Of a stretch of 64,000 nt of DNA, positions 35,097 through 42,933 are shown piece after piece. The DNA lies in contig OZ023213.1 in assembly GCA_963995525.1 (NCBI GenBank), positions 48,785,925-48,849,924 on the forward strand. Reading direction: 5' to 3'. Both the position numbers and the translations under genes were made by a program. Under the pieces are notes generated by a model that was not told the DNA's origin, did no database searches, and was given only the letters and a program-made list of their open reading frames with translations. This DNA comes from Escarpia spicata (taxonomy: Eukaryota; Annelida; Polychaeta; Sabellida; Siboglinidae). The first letter of the stretch is position 1, and every line of letters starts with the position of its first letter.

Positions 35097-36014
35097 TTAC
35101 GACGTACAGTCGTACAGGACGTTTCGGTTCCGGTCGATCATCATCAGTATTGTGCGTTTCGGAATCACACCCATGTACAGGTTCTCGTGCGTGTGCGATA
35201 GCGCACCCGCCGTTATCGAGAACGACTTGCAGTCGATGCGGCGCATCGGAAACTTAGCCGTTCCCAACACCCACGCTTTGATGTGACCCAGCTGAACTTC
35301 CGGGTTCAACTTCACTTTTCGTACGTACAGGGAAATCGCTCGTAGCACGATACGGCACCCCGGCGCGACTGCCGGGGCCATCAGCGCGAAGGCGTCCTTC
35401 GAGCGCACCATGCGTAGTTCAGTGTCGACGCCGCTCGGTAGGAGGCGGTTTAGCATAAACGCATCGACGTGCAGGCGTCCCATCATCTCCACCTTGGCGC
35501 TGCCCGCCGTCATATTGCGCCGCGCTATGAACCCGGTATTATCGTCCCCGCTCGCGTTCATGTGTCCGGCACTGTCTTTGTACCACAATGACCCCGTGAG
35601 ATGCGATCGTTTCGCGTCGCTACCGTAACTCAGCAGGGTCTCGAAGTAGGCCCGGTACGCGTACGTATTGGTCGACGGCGTCACGAGCGTGCCGTTCAGC
35701 GACACGTCGATTTGACTGAACATCGAATGCAGGAAATTGTTGACCGGCGCCACGTTGGCGCCGGCCCCCAAATCGGTACCGTCCCCCTGAATCACTTTGA
35801 AGCGGACGAACACTTGAAGGCTCGCCAGGTCCGCATAGTCGTTCCCCGAATCCGGGATGAGGAACTCGATAGGGCCGCCGGCGTCGAGAGCCGTCAGCGG
35901 TTGGTAGACGGTCCACTGACTGCTCTCGATGCTCTTCTGCGTCACCGGCCCGGTGAACAGCTTCAGTTCGGCCTTCACGCCCTCGCACGCCGCCCCGCTA
36001 TTCACGAACGCCAT
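35097..36014 (-). CDS. PY: Major capsid protein (hexon-like), apparently short
   Basis: Double jelly-roll capsid subunit of Polintons. Family marks along its 305 residues include LKLFTGPVTQKSIE near the start, GGPIEFLIPDSG, APVNNFLHSMFSQIDVSLNG, YAYRAYFETLLSYG and YMGVIPKRTI near the end. It stops right after RNRNVLYDCTS, where relatives as I know them continue for another hundred residues or more. The C-terminal part of the second jelly roll therefore seems to be missing. The missing part is not visible in another frame downstream, because the protease gene starts 5 nt later, which points to an internal deletion. The start overlaps the end of the upstream gene. Confidence 0.9.
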   Translation of the reverse strand: MAFVNSGAACEGVKAELKLFTGPVTQKSIESSQWTVYQPLTALDAGGPIEFLIPDSGNDYADLASLQVFVRFKVIQGDGTDLGAGANVAPVNNFLHSMFSQIDVSLNGTLVTPSTNTYAYRAYFETLLSYGSDAKRSHLTGSLWYKDSAGHMNASGDDNTGFIARRNMTAGSAKVEMMGRLHVDAFMLNRLLPSGVDTELRMVRSKDAFALMAPAVAPGCRIVLRAISLYVRKVKLNPEVQLGHIKAWVLGTAKFPMRRIDCKSFSITAGALSHTHENLYMGVIPKRTILMMIDRNRNVLYDCTS

Positions 36015-36407
36015 TACTCGTCGAATATATCGACCGGTCGACGTCGTTTCTTCCGTCTACTGACGACGGTTTCTTTATAGCGACGCGGCGCTGCTGCTGC
36101 ACTTTTTTTCTCTTAGGCGCCCTCAATAGGCCGGCGAGAAGATCGACGCCGGCCTCCTTCGCGCGTCGTTTTACCGACGCTTTCAGATCGCCGCTGGCGA
36201 CGACGTTCCGCGCCACGCGCACGCCGGTTTGAGCGCGCGTTTTCCCAAAGCCAAGGCGCCTCTCTTAAAAAGCGGCATGGCGCTTCGAAACAGGCTCCCG
36301 AAGATATTACCCAGACCGTGTCCTCGCTGACCCCGGCCACCGACGAAGAACGGAAGCTGACCGCCGACCTGTCGAACGTAGTAGTCCTCGTACGGCTTCG
36401 TCGGCAT
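35998..36407 (-). pseudogene. Basic capsid-associated protein (pVI-like), frame-shifted
   Basis: The ATG at 36407 begins a peptide with YEDYYVRQVGGQLPFFVG, GHGLGNIFGSLFRSA and ALGKRALK. It is a glycine-rich, amphipathic and basic protein, well conserved in Polintons and often compared with adenovirus pVI. The frame changes at a short A run near 36226, and the following part (RVARNVVASGDLKASVKRR) reads on in another frame. A second change appears at the A7 run near 36106, before a very basic tail. Role in capsid or membrane interaction is inferred from family context. Confidence 0.7.
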
Positions 36408-36409
36408 CG

Positions 36410-37274
36410 TTAAAACAATCTCGATTTACAGCATCTGATGTGCAGCGTCGCCACTAGCTTTCCCCGCTCGAATGATATGGGCTGACCGTGATCGTCTTTT
36501 ATATCGACCTCGATCTTATCGAATTGATGCCGCAGCAGCTTCACGTAATGGACGCGGTCGAACGTTTCTGAAATAATGCTGCCGTTCGTACCGGAGACGG
36601 CGATGTTTCGCAGGAGAGTCGCGTACACGTCACCGACGACGCGCGATTCCACGAGATCCGTGTACACGTACAGGGTGTCGATGCCCGCCTTCATGTCCAC
36701 CGCATTGTGACCTTCGTACGCGTACGTGTACGCGGCGGGGTAGGTCTCGATAATGACGCCGCCCCACGGCTCGGGGCCCATCAGCGGAGAACTCATGATA
36801 ACGTTGTTATGGAAACCTAGCACGCTCTTCAGACGGCTCGTCTCGGGTAGGGTAAAGGTGACACCCGGCGACATATGCAGCGTCATTCGGTGAGAGACGT
36901 CACTCTAGACGCACTCTGACCTGACCGGTGCACAATTTCATTAGCTGTTCGTTGATCTGGCGCTTCAGCCCGTCGGCGTCGTTGAAGAAACCGTGAGTAA
37001 TCGTACCCTGTCGGTATACCTCGATACCGTCTTCGGTCGTGAAAACACCCGGCTCGCCTAGCGGGGCCGACAGGTAGAAGGTGGCGTCCTCCTCTCTCAC
37101 GTTGTACCACGTGTGCGGGTACTGTAGCGTCACCAGTCCGCATTCTCATTCTCCGCCCGACAGGTCGAAACGTCGCGGCAGCGACGTGATGTAGTGCGTC
37201 AACGTATTTTCGGGGTACCGCTTCATAGACGCGTTGCTCGGTAGCGTTAGGTAAAAGTCAGACGATACCGCCAT
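36410..37274 (-). pseudogene. PX: Minor capsid (penton-like) protein, frame-shifted
   Basis: Single jelly-roll vertex protein of Polintons. It is spread over three frames. The first piece (37274-37146, 42 codons) has MAVSSDFYLTLPSNAS. The second (about 37149-36900) has QYPHTWYNVREEDATFYLS. The third (36886-36410) has SPGVTFTLPETSRLKSVLGF, LYVYTDLVESRVVGD and LLR followed by a tail ending RCCKSRLF. FYLTLPS, the PHTWYNV region and VYTDLVE are family hallmarks. Frame changes fall near 37150 and 36890. The order and spacing of pieces are normal, so only small indels are involved. Confidence 0.82.
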
Positions 37275-37295
37275 CGCCGCTTCGTCGTCCACCGC

Positions 37296-37577
37296 TCATA
37301 GACGGACTCGGGAGCAGGTAACCGAGACAGCCGCCAACAGCGCCGTCCACAGGTTGGAGTCGCCTTGACCCCGCGTCAGGTTGTATATACTAACGGCGAT
37401 GACGAAGTACAGGACGATGACCTGACAGATGAATACGATTTCGGCCTTAGGACATTCGTTACCACAGAACCGCCATGGAACGGGTTCTTGGACCGTGGTG
37501 GTTGCGGTAGCGCCTGTGTCGAAGGAATGCTCGGCGACGTCTACGCAGTCCTCGCTGGTAGGCTTTTTCGTCCGCTC
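37296..37577 (-). pseudogene. Small conserved Polinton membrane protein, remnant
   Basis: One minus-strand frame is open for 93 codons without an ATG. It carries PWRFCGNECPKAEIVFICQV, then a hydrophobic helix (VIVLYFVIAVSIYNL), then WTALLAAV. A C-P-K-x-E-I-V-F motif followed by a helix and NLT is a pattern I know from a small transmembrane protein encoded beside the capsid genes. The frame ends at 37296. A hydrophobic C-terminal piece (GYLLPSPS) reads on in another frame. The overlapping plus-strand open frame is a shadow. Confidence 0.55.
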
Positions 37578-37760
37578 TTAGCAAAGCGGTATCGTCGCCG
37601 CGCCTCGTCGCCTCGTCGATCATCGTCGCGTCACTGTGGTCTGTCGATACAGCAGGGTCCTTTATACGGGAAGAACGACGTTCCGCCGCATAAGCCCGCC
37701 TCGTGCAGTCGCCAGCATCCCTGGTGGCGCGTCCAACGACTCGTCATGACCGCCGCGCTA

Positions 37761-38885
37761 TTATAGGTCCACGAGCAACGCGGCATCGATCCAATTGTTG
37801 AAGGAGGCCGGATAACCGCTCCATTTTACGAGCGCCTCCGACCCACCGCCGCGCCGACGACGACGCTGCAGAACCTCCTCCACGCGATACAGTTTATCGT
37901 TCGGAACGACAACGCGTTGTACTTCCTGTTCGTAGAAGGTGCCCTCTACCGGCGTCCCGGCGTCGTCCTTCAGGCGATAAAAGGGCGGCTCGGACGGATG
38001 CGCCTCTACGACGGTGAAGATCTCCTCGCTCCGGTTAGCCATGTATCCTTTTTTGAACGGACCTCTCGTCTTACTGAGACACACGCGATCTCCCTCGCGT
38101 AGTTTCGTTTTTTTCCGCCGGCCGCCTCCGTCGCCACCGTACAGGCGTTGCCATACGGCCTCCTGATTCGTCGCGTCGACGCTCGCCGGCGTCCTACCGA
38201 TGCTGCGGTGGTAGGCGTTGTTGTACGAATGCACGAGATACGGTAACGCCTCTACGTAGCGCAGCGTCTCGTGTTTCGTAAAATAGCGCCACATACGCGT
38301 CTTCAACGTCCTATTGAAGCGTTCCACGACGCTCGCTTTAGTCTCCTCGTTATGCGTCACGAAATGATGAACGCCGCGTTCCTTTAGGAACGTTTGCAGG
38401 GGTCGATTCAGAAACTCGGTCCCCTTATCGGTCTGCAGCGAGTTCGGTGGCGACTGCGCGCCGCTCAGCAGACGCTCGAAGGCCGCGACGAGCGACGTGC
38501 CGGACTTACTCTTCAACGGAACGCACCACGCCCACTTCGAAAACACGTCGATGACCGTCAATAGGAATGTTATACCGTCGTTGTGTTTTTTCAGCCTAGT
38601 CAAGTCGACCAGATCGGCTTGCCACTGCTGGTTTCGACCGCCCACGATGACGCAACGTCGTTTGAAACGTCGTTTAACCGGTTTGTGTAGGGTATAGGCG
38701 TCCTGCTCCGCTAGCCACTTCTCGACGGCCGGTCGTCGTCGTCCCCCCTTCGACGCCCGGTGCAACGCGTCGACGCCTCCGTAACTGCCCGCACGTTTCG
38801 GATCGAAGTAGAGTTCATGCAATTTGTCGTCATTTCGTTGTCGAAGCTTTCGTTTTGGACGACGACGACTCCACCCGGACACCAT
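37761..38885 (-). CDS. INT: Retroviral-type integrase with C-terminal chromodomain
   Basis: Inserts the element into chromosomal DNA. An intact 374-codon frame. N terminus: LHELYFDPKRAGSYGGVDAL and WLAEQDAYTLHKPVKRRFKR. Catalytic core with D91 (QADLVDL), D153 (TDKGTEF) and E188 (VVERFNRT), the D,D-35-E arrangement. SH3-like DNA-binding region about 260-320 (EGDRVCLSKTRGPFKKGY, then FYRLKD). C-terminal chromodomain about 330-372 (YRVEEVL, VKWSGYP, NNWID). Chromodomains bind methylated histone tails and may steer integration. It is among the few element genes with no break. Confidence 0.95.
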   Translation of the reverse strand: MVSGWSRRRPKRKLRQRNDDKLHELYFDPKRAGSYGGVDALHRASKGGRRRPAVEKWLAEQDAYTLHKPVKRRFKRRCVIVGGRNQQWQADLVDLTRLKKHNDGITFLLTVIDVFSKWAWCVPLKSKSGTSLVAAFERLLSGAQSPPNSLQTDKGTEFLNRPLQTFLKERGVHHFVTHNEETKASVVERFNRTLKTRMWRYFTKHETLRYVEALPYLVHSYNNAYHRSIGRTPASVDATNQEAVWQRLYGGDGGGRRKKTKLREGDRVCLSKTRGPFKKGYMANRSEEIFTVVEAHPSEPPFYRLKDDAGTPVEGTFYEQEVQRVVVPNDKLYRVEEVLQRRRRRGGGSEALVKWSGYPASFNNWIDAALLVDL

Positions 38886-38998
38886 GATGACGACGACGAC
38901 GACGACACTTGAACGACTACTATTTTACACATATAGAGAGCGATAACCGCGATGACGAGGCTGACGACGATGGCCGTTATCGTTCGTTGTGACGGCAT
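38711..38998 (-). CDS. Possible small membrane protein
   Basis: The ATG at 38998 (MPSQRTITAIVVSLVIAVIA) opens a frame with one strong transmembrane helix at about residues 7-27, then a Ser run. The remainder overlaps the integrase N terminus in another frame and looks like a shadow, so the real protein may be only about 40-60 residues or a frame-shifted one. Small one-helix proteins are common in this part of Polintons. Function unknown. Confidence 0.35.
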   Translation of the reverse strand: MPSQRTITAIVVSLVIAVIALYMCKIVVVQVSSSSSSSWCPGGVVVVQNESFDNEMTTNCMNSTSIRNVRAVTEASTRCTGRRRGDDDDRPSRSG

Positions 38999-39000
38999 CG

Positions 39001-39753
39001 TCACGCCGATTTTTCCCACCTCACGACGTCCAACACTCGTTTTTTTCTAGACCCACGTCGTCTTCGCTCCGGCGTCCCCGATGAACTGGTCGACTCCTCC
39101 CCCACCTCCTCTTCTCTTTGCCGCCGCCGCCGCCGCCGCCGCCGCTCCTTCATGTACTCCCGATAGTGCGGGTTGCCTACGAACTCCAAAGGAATGTTTA
39201 TACCCTTCATACGCAACCCGAACTCTCGCCATCCTAGGGGGTGTGTCGTCTTCGTTCTCGTTCGCATGAGATCGTTCACTAGATCGACCATGTTACTCCC
39301 CGCGATCGTTTTACCGTCGTACACGAATTCGCCGCGGTCGTTCCATCGACACAACGGATCGGCTTTCATTTTCGCGATAAGCAGAGCCGCCTTCCCTTTC
39401 AGCGTTTTCGGCATGCTGGCTACGATTTCGCGCTCTACGGCCTCCGACGGTGGCGCCGCCGCTGCCGCGGGTGGTGGTGGTATCGAGCCGTCGGCGTTGA
39501 CCATCGACACGCGTACCGGTTGCGCCACTCGAGCCGCCTCTATCGTGTTGTAGCGACTCAGCAGTTGATTGTACGACGCCACCTTATCGCGATCGGATAA
39601 GACCGACCGCTCTAGAATGTCCTTCATGTCGCTGTCCAGGCTACTCAGCACACGTGATCGTGGCGTGCTCGACGGCTGCTGCTGCTGTGGTAGAAGGAGG
39701 CTTTCCACCAATCGCGGGTCGACCAAAGCCATCTTCTTCGCGTACTGCATCAA
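39001..39753 (-). CDS. Conserved Polinton protein of unknown function
   Basis: Intact 250-codon frame; either the ATG at 39753 or the one at 39732 (MALVDPRLVESL) may be used. Seen: the KMALVDPRLVESL start, DSDMKDILERSVLSDRDKV, YNQLLSRYN, a Pro/Ala-rich linker, then a globular part with LCRWNDRGEFVYDGKTIAGS, NMVDLVNDLMR and GWREFGLRM, and an Arg-rich tail with 11 Arg around residue 212. I recognise the pattern as one shared by Polintons but cannot give a function. A role in the virion is a guess from its position among virion genes. Its stop is 3 nt from the next start. Confidence 0.65.
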   Translation of the reverse strand: MMQYAKKMALVDPRLVESLLLPQQQQPSSTPRSRVLSSLDSDMKDILERSVLSDRDKVASYNQLLSRYNTIEAARVAQPVRVSMVNADGSIPPPPAAAAAPPSEAVEREIVASMPKTLKGKAALLIAKMKADPLCRWNDRGEFVYDGKTIAGSNMVDLVNDLMRTRTKTTHPLGWREFGLRMKGINIPLEFVGNPHYREYMKERRRRRRRRQREEEVGEESTSSSGTPERRRRGSRKKRVLDVVRWEKSA

Positions 39754-39756
39754 TTA

Positions 39757-40093
39757 CCCCCGCCGATGACCTGTCTGAGCAGCGGCAGGAGAACGGTGCT
39801 CGCTAACGGCGCTAGCAGGGCCGTCAGAAAACCACCCGCCCCCTTTGCAAGATGGCTCGCTTCCGCTTCACCGGAATTCGTTTGTCGACCAGGTTACGCA
39901 GGTGATTCCTGTATTTCGTTAACACGCGTTTCTGCTTCGGCGATACCTTCACGTTCCCTCTCAGAATATTGTACGCGCAAACGCACAGACTACATATGAG
40001 ACCGACCTCCGAGTGGGCGAGCACGGCTTTTCGCAGCAAGATGTTCCGCTTATGCCTATCCATAAGCTGCAGGGCGAAAATGTGTCTCTTCAC
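39757..40093 (-). pseudogene. Small conserved Polinton protein, frame-shifted
   Basis: The 89-codon frame from 40093 (a second start, MDRHKRNILLRK, is 10 codons in) has YNILRGNVKVSPKQKRVLTK and LVDKRIPVKRKRAIL, a basic helical protein. At a G-rich run near 39840-39848 the frame changes. A hydrophobic end (FLTALLAPLAS through LLRQVIGGGN) reads on in the next frame to TAA at 39757. Proteins with this K-rich body and hydrophobic end are common in Polintons. Function unknown. Confidence 0.55.
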
Positions 40094-40286
40094 GCGTTGC
40101 TCCGAACAGTCGCCGCCGCCGCCTTTGGTCTTCTCTTCGGCGCTACCACCTCGCCTCGTCCCGTCATAACGACTAATAAGCGTACGCGGCGACGTCCCTC
40201 TCTACTTATAGTCGACCACCGCCACCCTTCCGTACGTAGACGTACTGAAGGGGGTCGTCCGGAAATATACACGTACGCAGGCGCAT

Positions 40287-40847
40287 CTACTCTTCCGTTT
40301 CCTGTTTCAGATCCACGAAGAGATAGCCGTACGCCGCCAACGTCGCGTCTTTGAAAGCCTCTATCATGTAGTTGACCTTTCCCGGGTACATCTGTTTCGC
40401 TAGGTGACCTACTTGACCGGCGTCTCTGGGGTTCTTGAATAGCGCTAAGTATTGGGCGTTAAGGCTGATTGTACGGTTTTCTTTCCCTTTGGGAAACATG
40501 TTCTGTCGGAGTTGCACGACCGACGTATTACAATGATGACTTTTTTTACTAAATAATTCCGTCACCCCGCTATCGGTCTCCTCCATGAGGTCGTCGAGTA
40601 CTAAAAGTGTCCTCTTTTTTCCGTCTAAGCGTGTCGTAGCCGGCAGGCCGTCTACGAATTCTATTTTAGGAGACATAGACGCGTAGGCGGTCTGCCACTG
40701 CCCGTAGCACCACAGGATTTTCTCGGGCTGCGGATCGATCATAGCGTGTCGTATCAGACGGTCGACGAATGTCGTCTTACCGCACCCCGTAGGACCTGAT
40801 ACTATACACGTAAACGGATGCTTCAACAACGGTCCGCCCATTTTCAC
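40287..40847 (-). CDS. ATP: Genome-packaging ATPase (FtsK/HerA type), premature TAG
   Basis: Motor that drives DNA into capsids. The ATG at 40847 is followed by HPFTCIVSGPTGCGKTTF with Walker A (residues 18-25). Walker B is LLVLDDLMEE (81-90). Then come NTSVVQLRQNMFPKGKENRT and ALFKNPRDAGQVGHLAKQMYPG, the sensor/arginine-finger region typical of Polinton and adintovirus ATPases. The frame hits TAG at 40287 after DLKQETEE. The same frame continues open for 26 more codons (to 40206) with a RLRTCIFPDDP segment that the family normally has, so the TAG looks like a premature stop. Confidence 0.92.
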   Translation of the reverse strand: MKMGGPLLKHPFTCIVSGPTGCGKTTFVDRLIRHAMIDPQPEKILWCYGQWQTAYASMSPKIEFVDGLPATTRLDGKKRTLLVLDDLMEETDSGVTELFSKKSHHCNTSVVQLRQNMFPKGKENRTISLNAQYLALFKNPRDAGQVGHLAKQMYPGKVNYMIEAFKDATLAAYGYLFVDLKQETEE

Positions 40848-40879
40848 GACTGATACTGGCTAACGCTTTTTACGCGTCT

Positions 40880-41320
40880 TTACGCGTCGCGCACCTCCAT
40901 CAACAGTTTACCGAGCTTGTTCTCCCCCGCGACGTCCCCGATCCCGATACCCCAGAAGCCCTGCCGGCTCGGTACCCATTCCACCAATTCGGCATCCCCG
41001 GTGGCCAACAGCTCGGCCTTCAACTTAGGCGACCCGCCAAACTTGCTCATCAACAACCCCTTCATACACGAGACTCTAACGGCGTTCCATTCGGTTCCCC
41101 TTCTCTTTTTCCGAATTGCGTAACTGAGTCGTTTCACTACATAGGGCGATCGCGTTTTTTTAATACACTCGGCGCATTCGAGATCTTCGTTGAACATTGC
41201 TTTCCTATACTGATAGGCGTGCTCGACGGAACGGAAGCTCCAACCGTACACCGTCACTCGGCACGCGTACATATTCGACAAGAACGAGCGCGAACTGCCA
41301 AAGTTTATAGGATCCGACAT
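40880..41320 (-). CDS. NADAR-family protein (YbiA-like ADP-ribose/N-glycosidase fold)
   Basis: The ATG at 41320 (MSDPINFGSSRSFLSNMYAC) is chosen over the longer frame to 41398 because a TATATATAAG box lies at 41362-41353. The protein of 146 residues shows NADAR family marks: SFLSNMY at the start, FRSVEHAYQYRKAMF, WNAVRVSCMKGLLMSKF, ELLATGDAELVEW, FWGIGIGD, and NKLGKLLMEVR at the end. NADAR proteins hydrolyse N-glycosidic bonds; some remove ADP-ribose from guanine in DNA. Here it might reverse DNA ADP-ribosylation or act in nucleotide metabolism. The frame is intact. It is not a standard Polinton gene. Confidence 0.8.
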   Translation of the reverse strand: MSDPINFGSSRSFLSNMYACRVTVYGWSFRSVEHAYQYRKAMFNEDLECAECIKKTRSPYVVKRLSYAIRKKRRGTEWNAVRVSCMKGLLMSKFGGSPKLKAELLATGDAELVEWVPSRQGFWGIGIGDVAGENKLGKLLMEVRDA

Positions 41321-41352
41321 GACTACTACCGATACCCCGCTACCGTCATCGC

Positions 41353-41362
41353 TTATATATAG
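41353..41362 (-). promoter_or_regulatory. TATA box of the NADAR gene
   Basis: CTATATATAAGC on the minus strand, about 33 nt before the ATG at 41320. Confidence 0.5.
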
Positions 41363-41400
41363 AACCGACGACGCCGCCGCTAGATGGAGCGGTAGCATCT

Positions 41401-41405
41401 AAAAA
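41401..41405 (-). terminator. Pol III T-run
   Basis: Five T on the minus strand, 2 nt after the tRNA-like 3' end. Confidence 0.5.
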
Positions 41406-41407
41406 GG

Positions 41408-41479
41408 GCCGACGTACGGATTCGGACCCGGAATCTTTCGATCCCTAGTCGAACGCTCTCCCAGGAGAGCTAATCCGGC
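41408..41479 (-). tRNA. tRNA-like gene, anticodon AGG (degenerate T arm)
   Basis: On the minus strand, 72 nt fold like a tRNA. The acceptor pairs GCCGG with the 3' TCGGC. The D arm is GCTC-TCCTGGGA-GAGC. The anticodon arm is TTCGA/TCGAA around the loop CTAGGGA, giving anticodon AGG (Pro). The T loop is GTCCGAATC. A box-like (TAGCTCTCCTGG) and B box-like (GGTCCGAATCC) promoters are present, and T5 (41405-41401) ends it, as for Pol III genes. The T stem pairs poorly (2 of 5) and two acceptor pairs are lost, so it may be a decayed tRNA or a tRNA mimic. It lies about 100 bp inside the right TIR. Confidence 0.55.
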
Positions 41480-41578
41480 GCCGGCGTTTATGAGTGGCTT
41501 TATCGCGGTTATATGCAGGGAACTATACGCATTATTTCTTACAACGGTCGCTAGGGACGCTATCGTTGATCGCTAGGG

Positions 41579-41880
41579 GTCGCTAGGGACGCTATATAAG
41601 TGCTTACGTAAGCACAACGGTAGGTCCTACGTTGATCGCTAGGGAAAATAGTCACTGGAATAACCGCTAGGTGGTGGCACCTCAAGGGAAGGGTAATCAA
41701 TCAAAGGTGACAGGTCATCAATCACGTTTATAAGTATGTTCCCGAAAACGTTTAGTGTCACCAAAACCCTTTGATCTTTTTTTTATAAATATGTTTCCGA
41801 AAAAGATAAGGACGTTTTTTATGCATAGAGCTAGGCCTAAAAGGGGGCGGGGCGAGCCCCCAGCTATCCTCTATACTACT
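41579..41880 (-). repeat. Right terminal inverted repeat
   Basis: About 302 bp, complementary to 25442-25759. Just inside it, GGTCGCTAGGGACGCTAT is repeated (41546 and 41579), a small tandem duplication of the TIR inner edge. Confidence 0.9.
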
Positions 41881-41886
41881 GACATC
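41881..41886. repeat. Target-site duplication, right copy (GACATC)
   Basis: Differs from the left copy (GACGTC) at one base. Confidence 0.75.
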
Positions 41887-42300
41887 GTAGCAGAAAATAA
41901 CGGAGAAATCTCTATCTGAACGCAGTACCACAAAACAAAGTTACGCGACCTCTTGCGTTAGCGTAACTTTGTGGTGAAATATACGCCATATTTGCTAATG
42001 TTCGTATCGTAAATGTTTCGATAATAGCACTTGCAAAAAAATCGTAACTTACGCTGTTTTGACGTAATTTTTTTGTAAAAATTGCGCTAAGATATTCGTA
42101 AGTCGTTCGAGAAAAGGGGTGCTGAGGAACACCACCTGTTGTTCGGTGTGTTTGAACTGTAAACGTCAATGATTTCAATTTGGTTACGATTATCCAAGTA
42201 ATTACTGATCCAATTATACACATTTCTGCCAATGCCATAAAGTTCACGTTTTACACAGCAGTTGATGATCAACAGTGTCAAAAGCGTTTATGATATATAT
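41887..42300 (-). mobile_element. LINE reverse transcriptase fragment
   Basis: Minus-strand pieces in several frames resemble the reverse transcriptase region around FDTVDH, a YNWISNYLDNRNQ segment (compare WIKSYLTNRRQYV in the LINE at 8640-11745) and a broken GVPQ segment. Short and dead. The Polinton inserted beside or into it. Confidence 0.5.
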
Positions 42301-42664
42301 AAATAAATATATATCACAGTTGTTATGTCACGCAAATCTAATAAAGCGGGCGAAGTTGGCAGGCAATCTCTAAATCCATATTGATACGCGTCTATGATAG
42401 TACATGACTTAATAGAGCCTTCAAATCGAGACTACTGGCAACATGTACACTACTGCAAGAAAACGTTTTCAAAACATATTTATAATTAGTGCATATGCTA
42501 AAACAACGCCAACAAAGCAGTGATGTTTCTACCAAACCGCCGCGACACGAAATATTCGACGATGTTGTATACATACATATGTAAGTTAAACTTCTTACTC
42601 TATCTTTTTACTCATTATAGGAACAAGTCTAAAGGAAATTTTCTGTAACCCAACAGACAGTAAC

Positions 42665-42700
42665 GTTATTGTATTGTATTGTATTGTATTGCATTGTATG
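42665..42700. repeat. (ATTGT)n microsatellite
   Basis: Six tandem pentanucleotide units, TATTG repeated. Confidence 0.9.
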
Positions 42701-42933
42701 TATAAACACAATGTACACAGAAAACTTGACCTCCGTGCTGCATAGCACCTGCATACCTCACGTGTTGTATAGTTCCATGACCAGTGGCATGCGCGACGAG
42801 ACATCAACACATTTCGTAAACAAATACGTATATGGAATGAGGTTATATGACATTAACTAACCACTTATACGTTCACCCAACTACAAGAACCTCTACTTTA
42901 CGCGTTCTTTGCAATGGTCCTTGGAGAAATAGT

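Larger units (their letters stand above)
25442..41880. mobile_element. Polinton/Maverick (adintovirus-like) element, 16.4 kb
   Basis: Ends are defined by inverted repeats starting AGTAGTATAGAGG and by the 6-bp target duplication. Inside are the family's hallmark genes: protein-primed DNA polymerase B, retroviral-type integrase, packaging ATPase, adenain-like protease, and major and minor jelly-roll capsid proteins. Genes diverge, with replication genes rightward and integration/virion genes leftward, meeting tail to tail near 34.4-34.65 kb. The element is GC-rich against an AT-rich host. Length and gene set fit the known 15-20 kb range. Multiple stops and frame breaks suggest a dead or poorly assembled copy. 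Confidence 0.95.

Noticed and set aside
37365..37766. A 133-codon plus-strand frame
   Set aside because: It is opposite the CPKAEIVF membrane-protein remnant, and all neighbouring genes run leftward.
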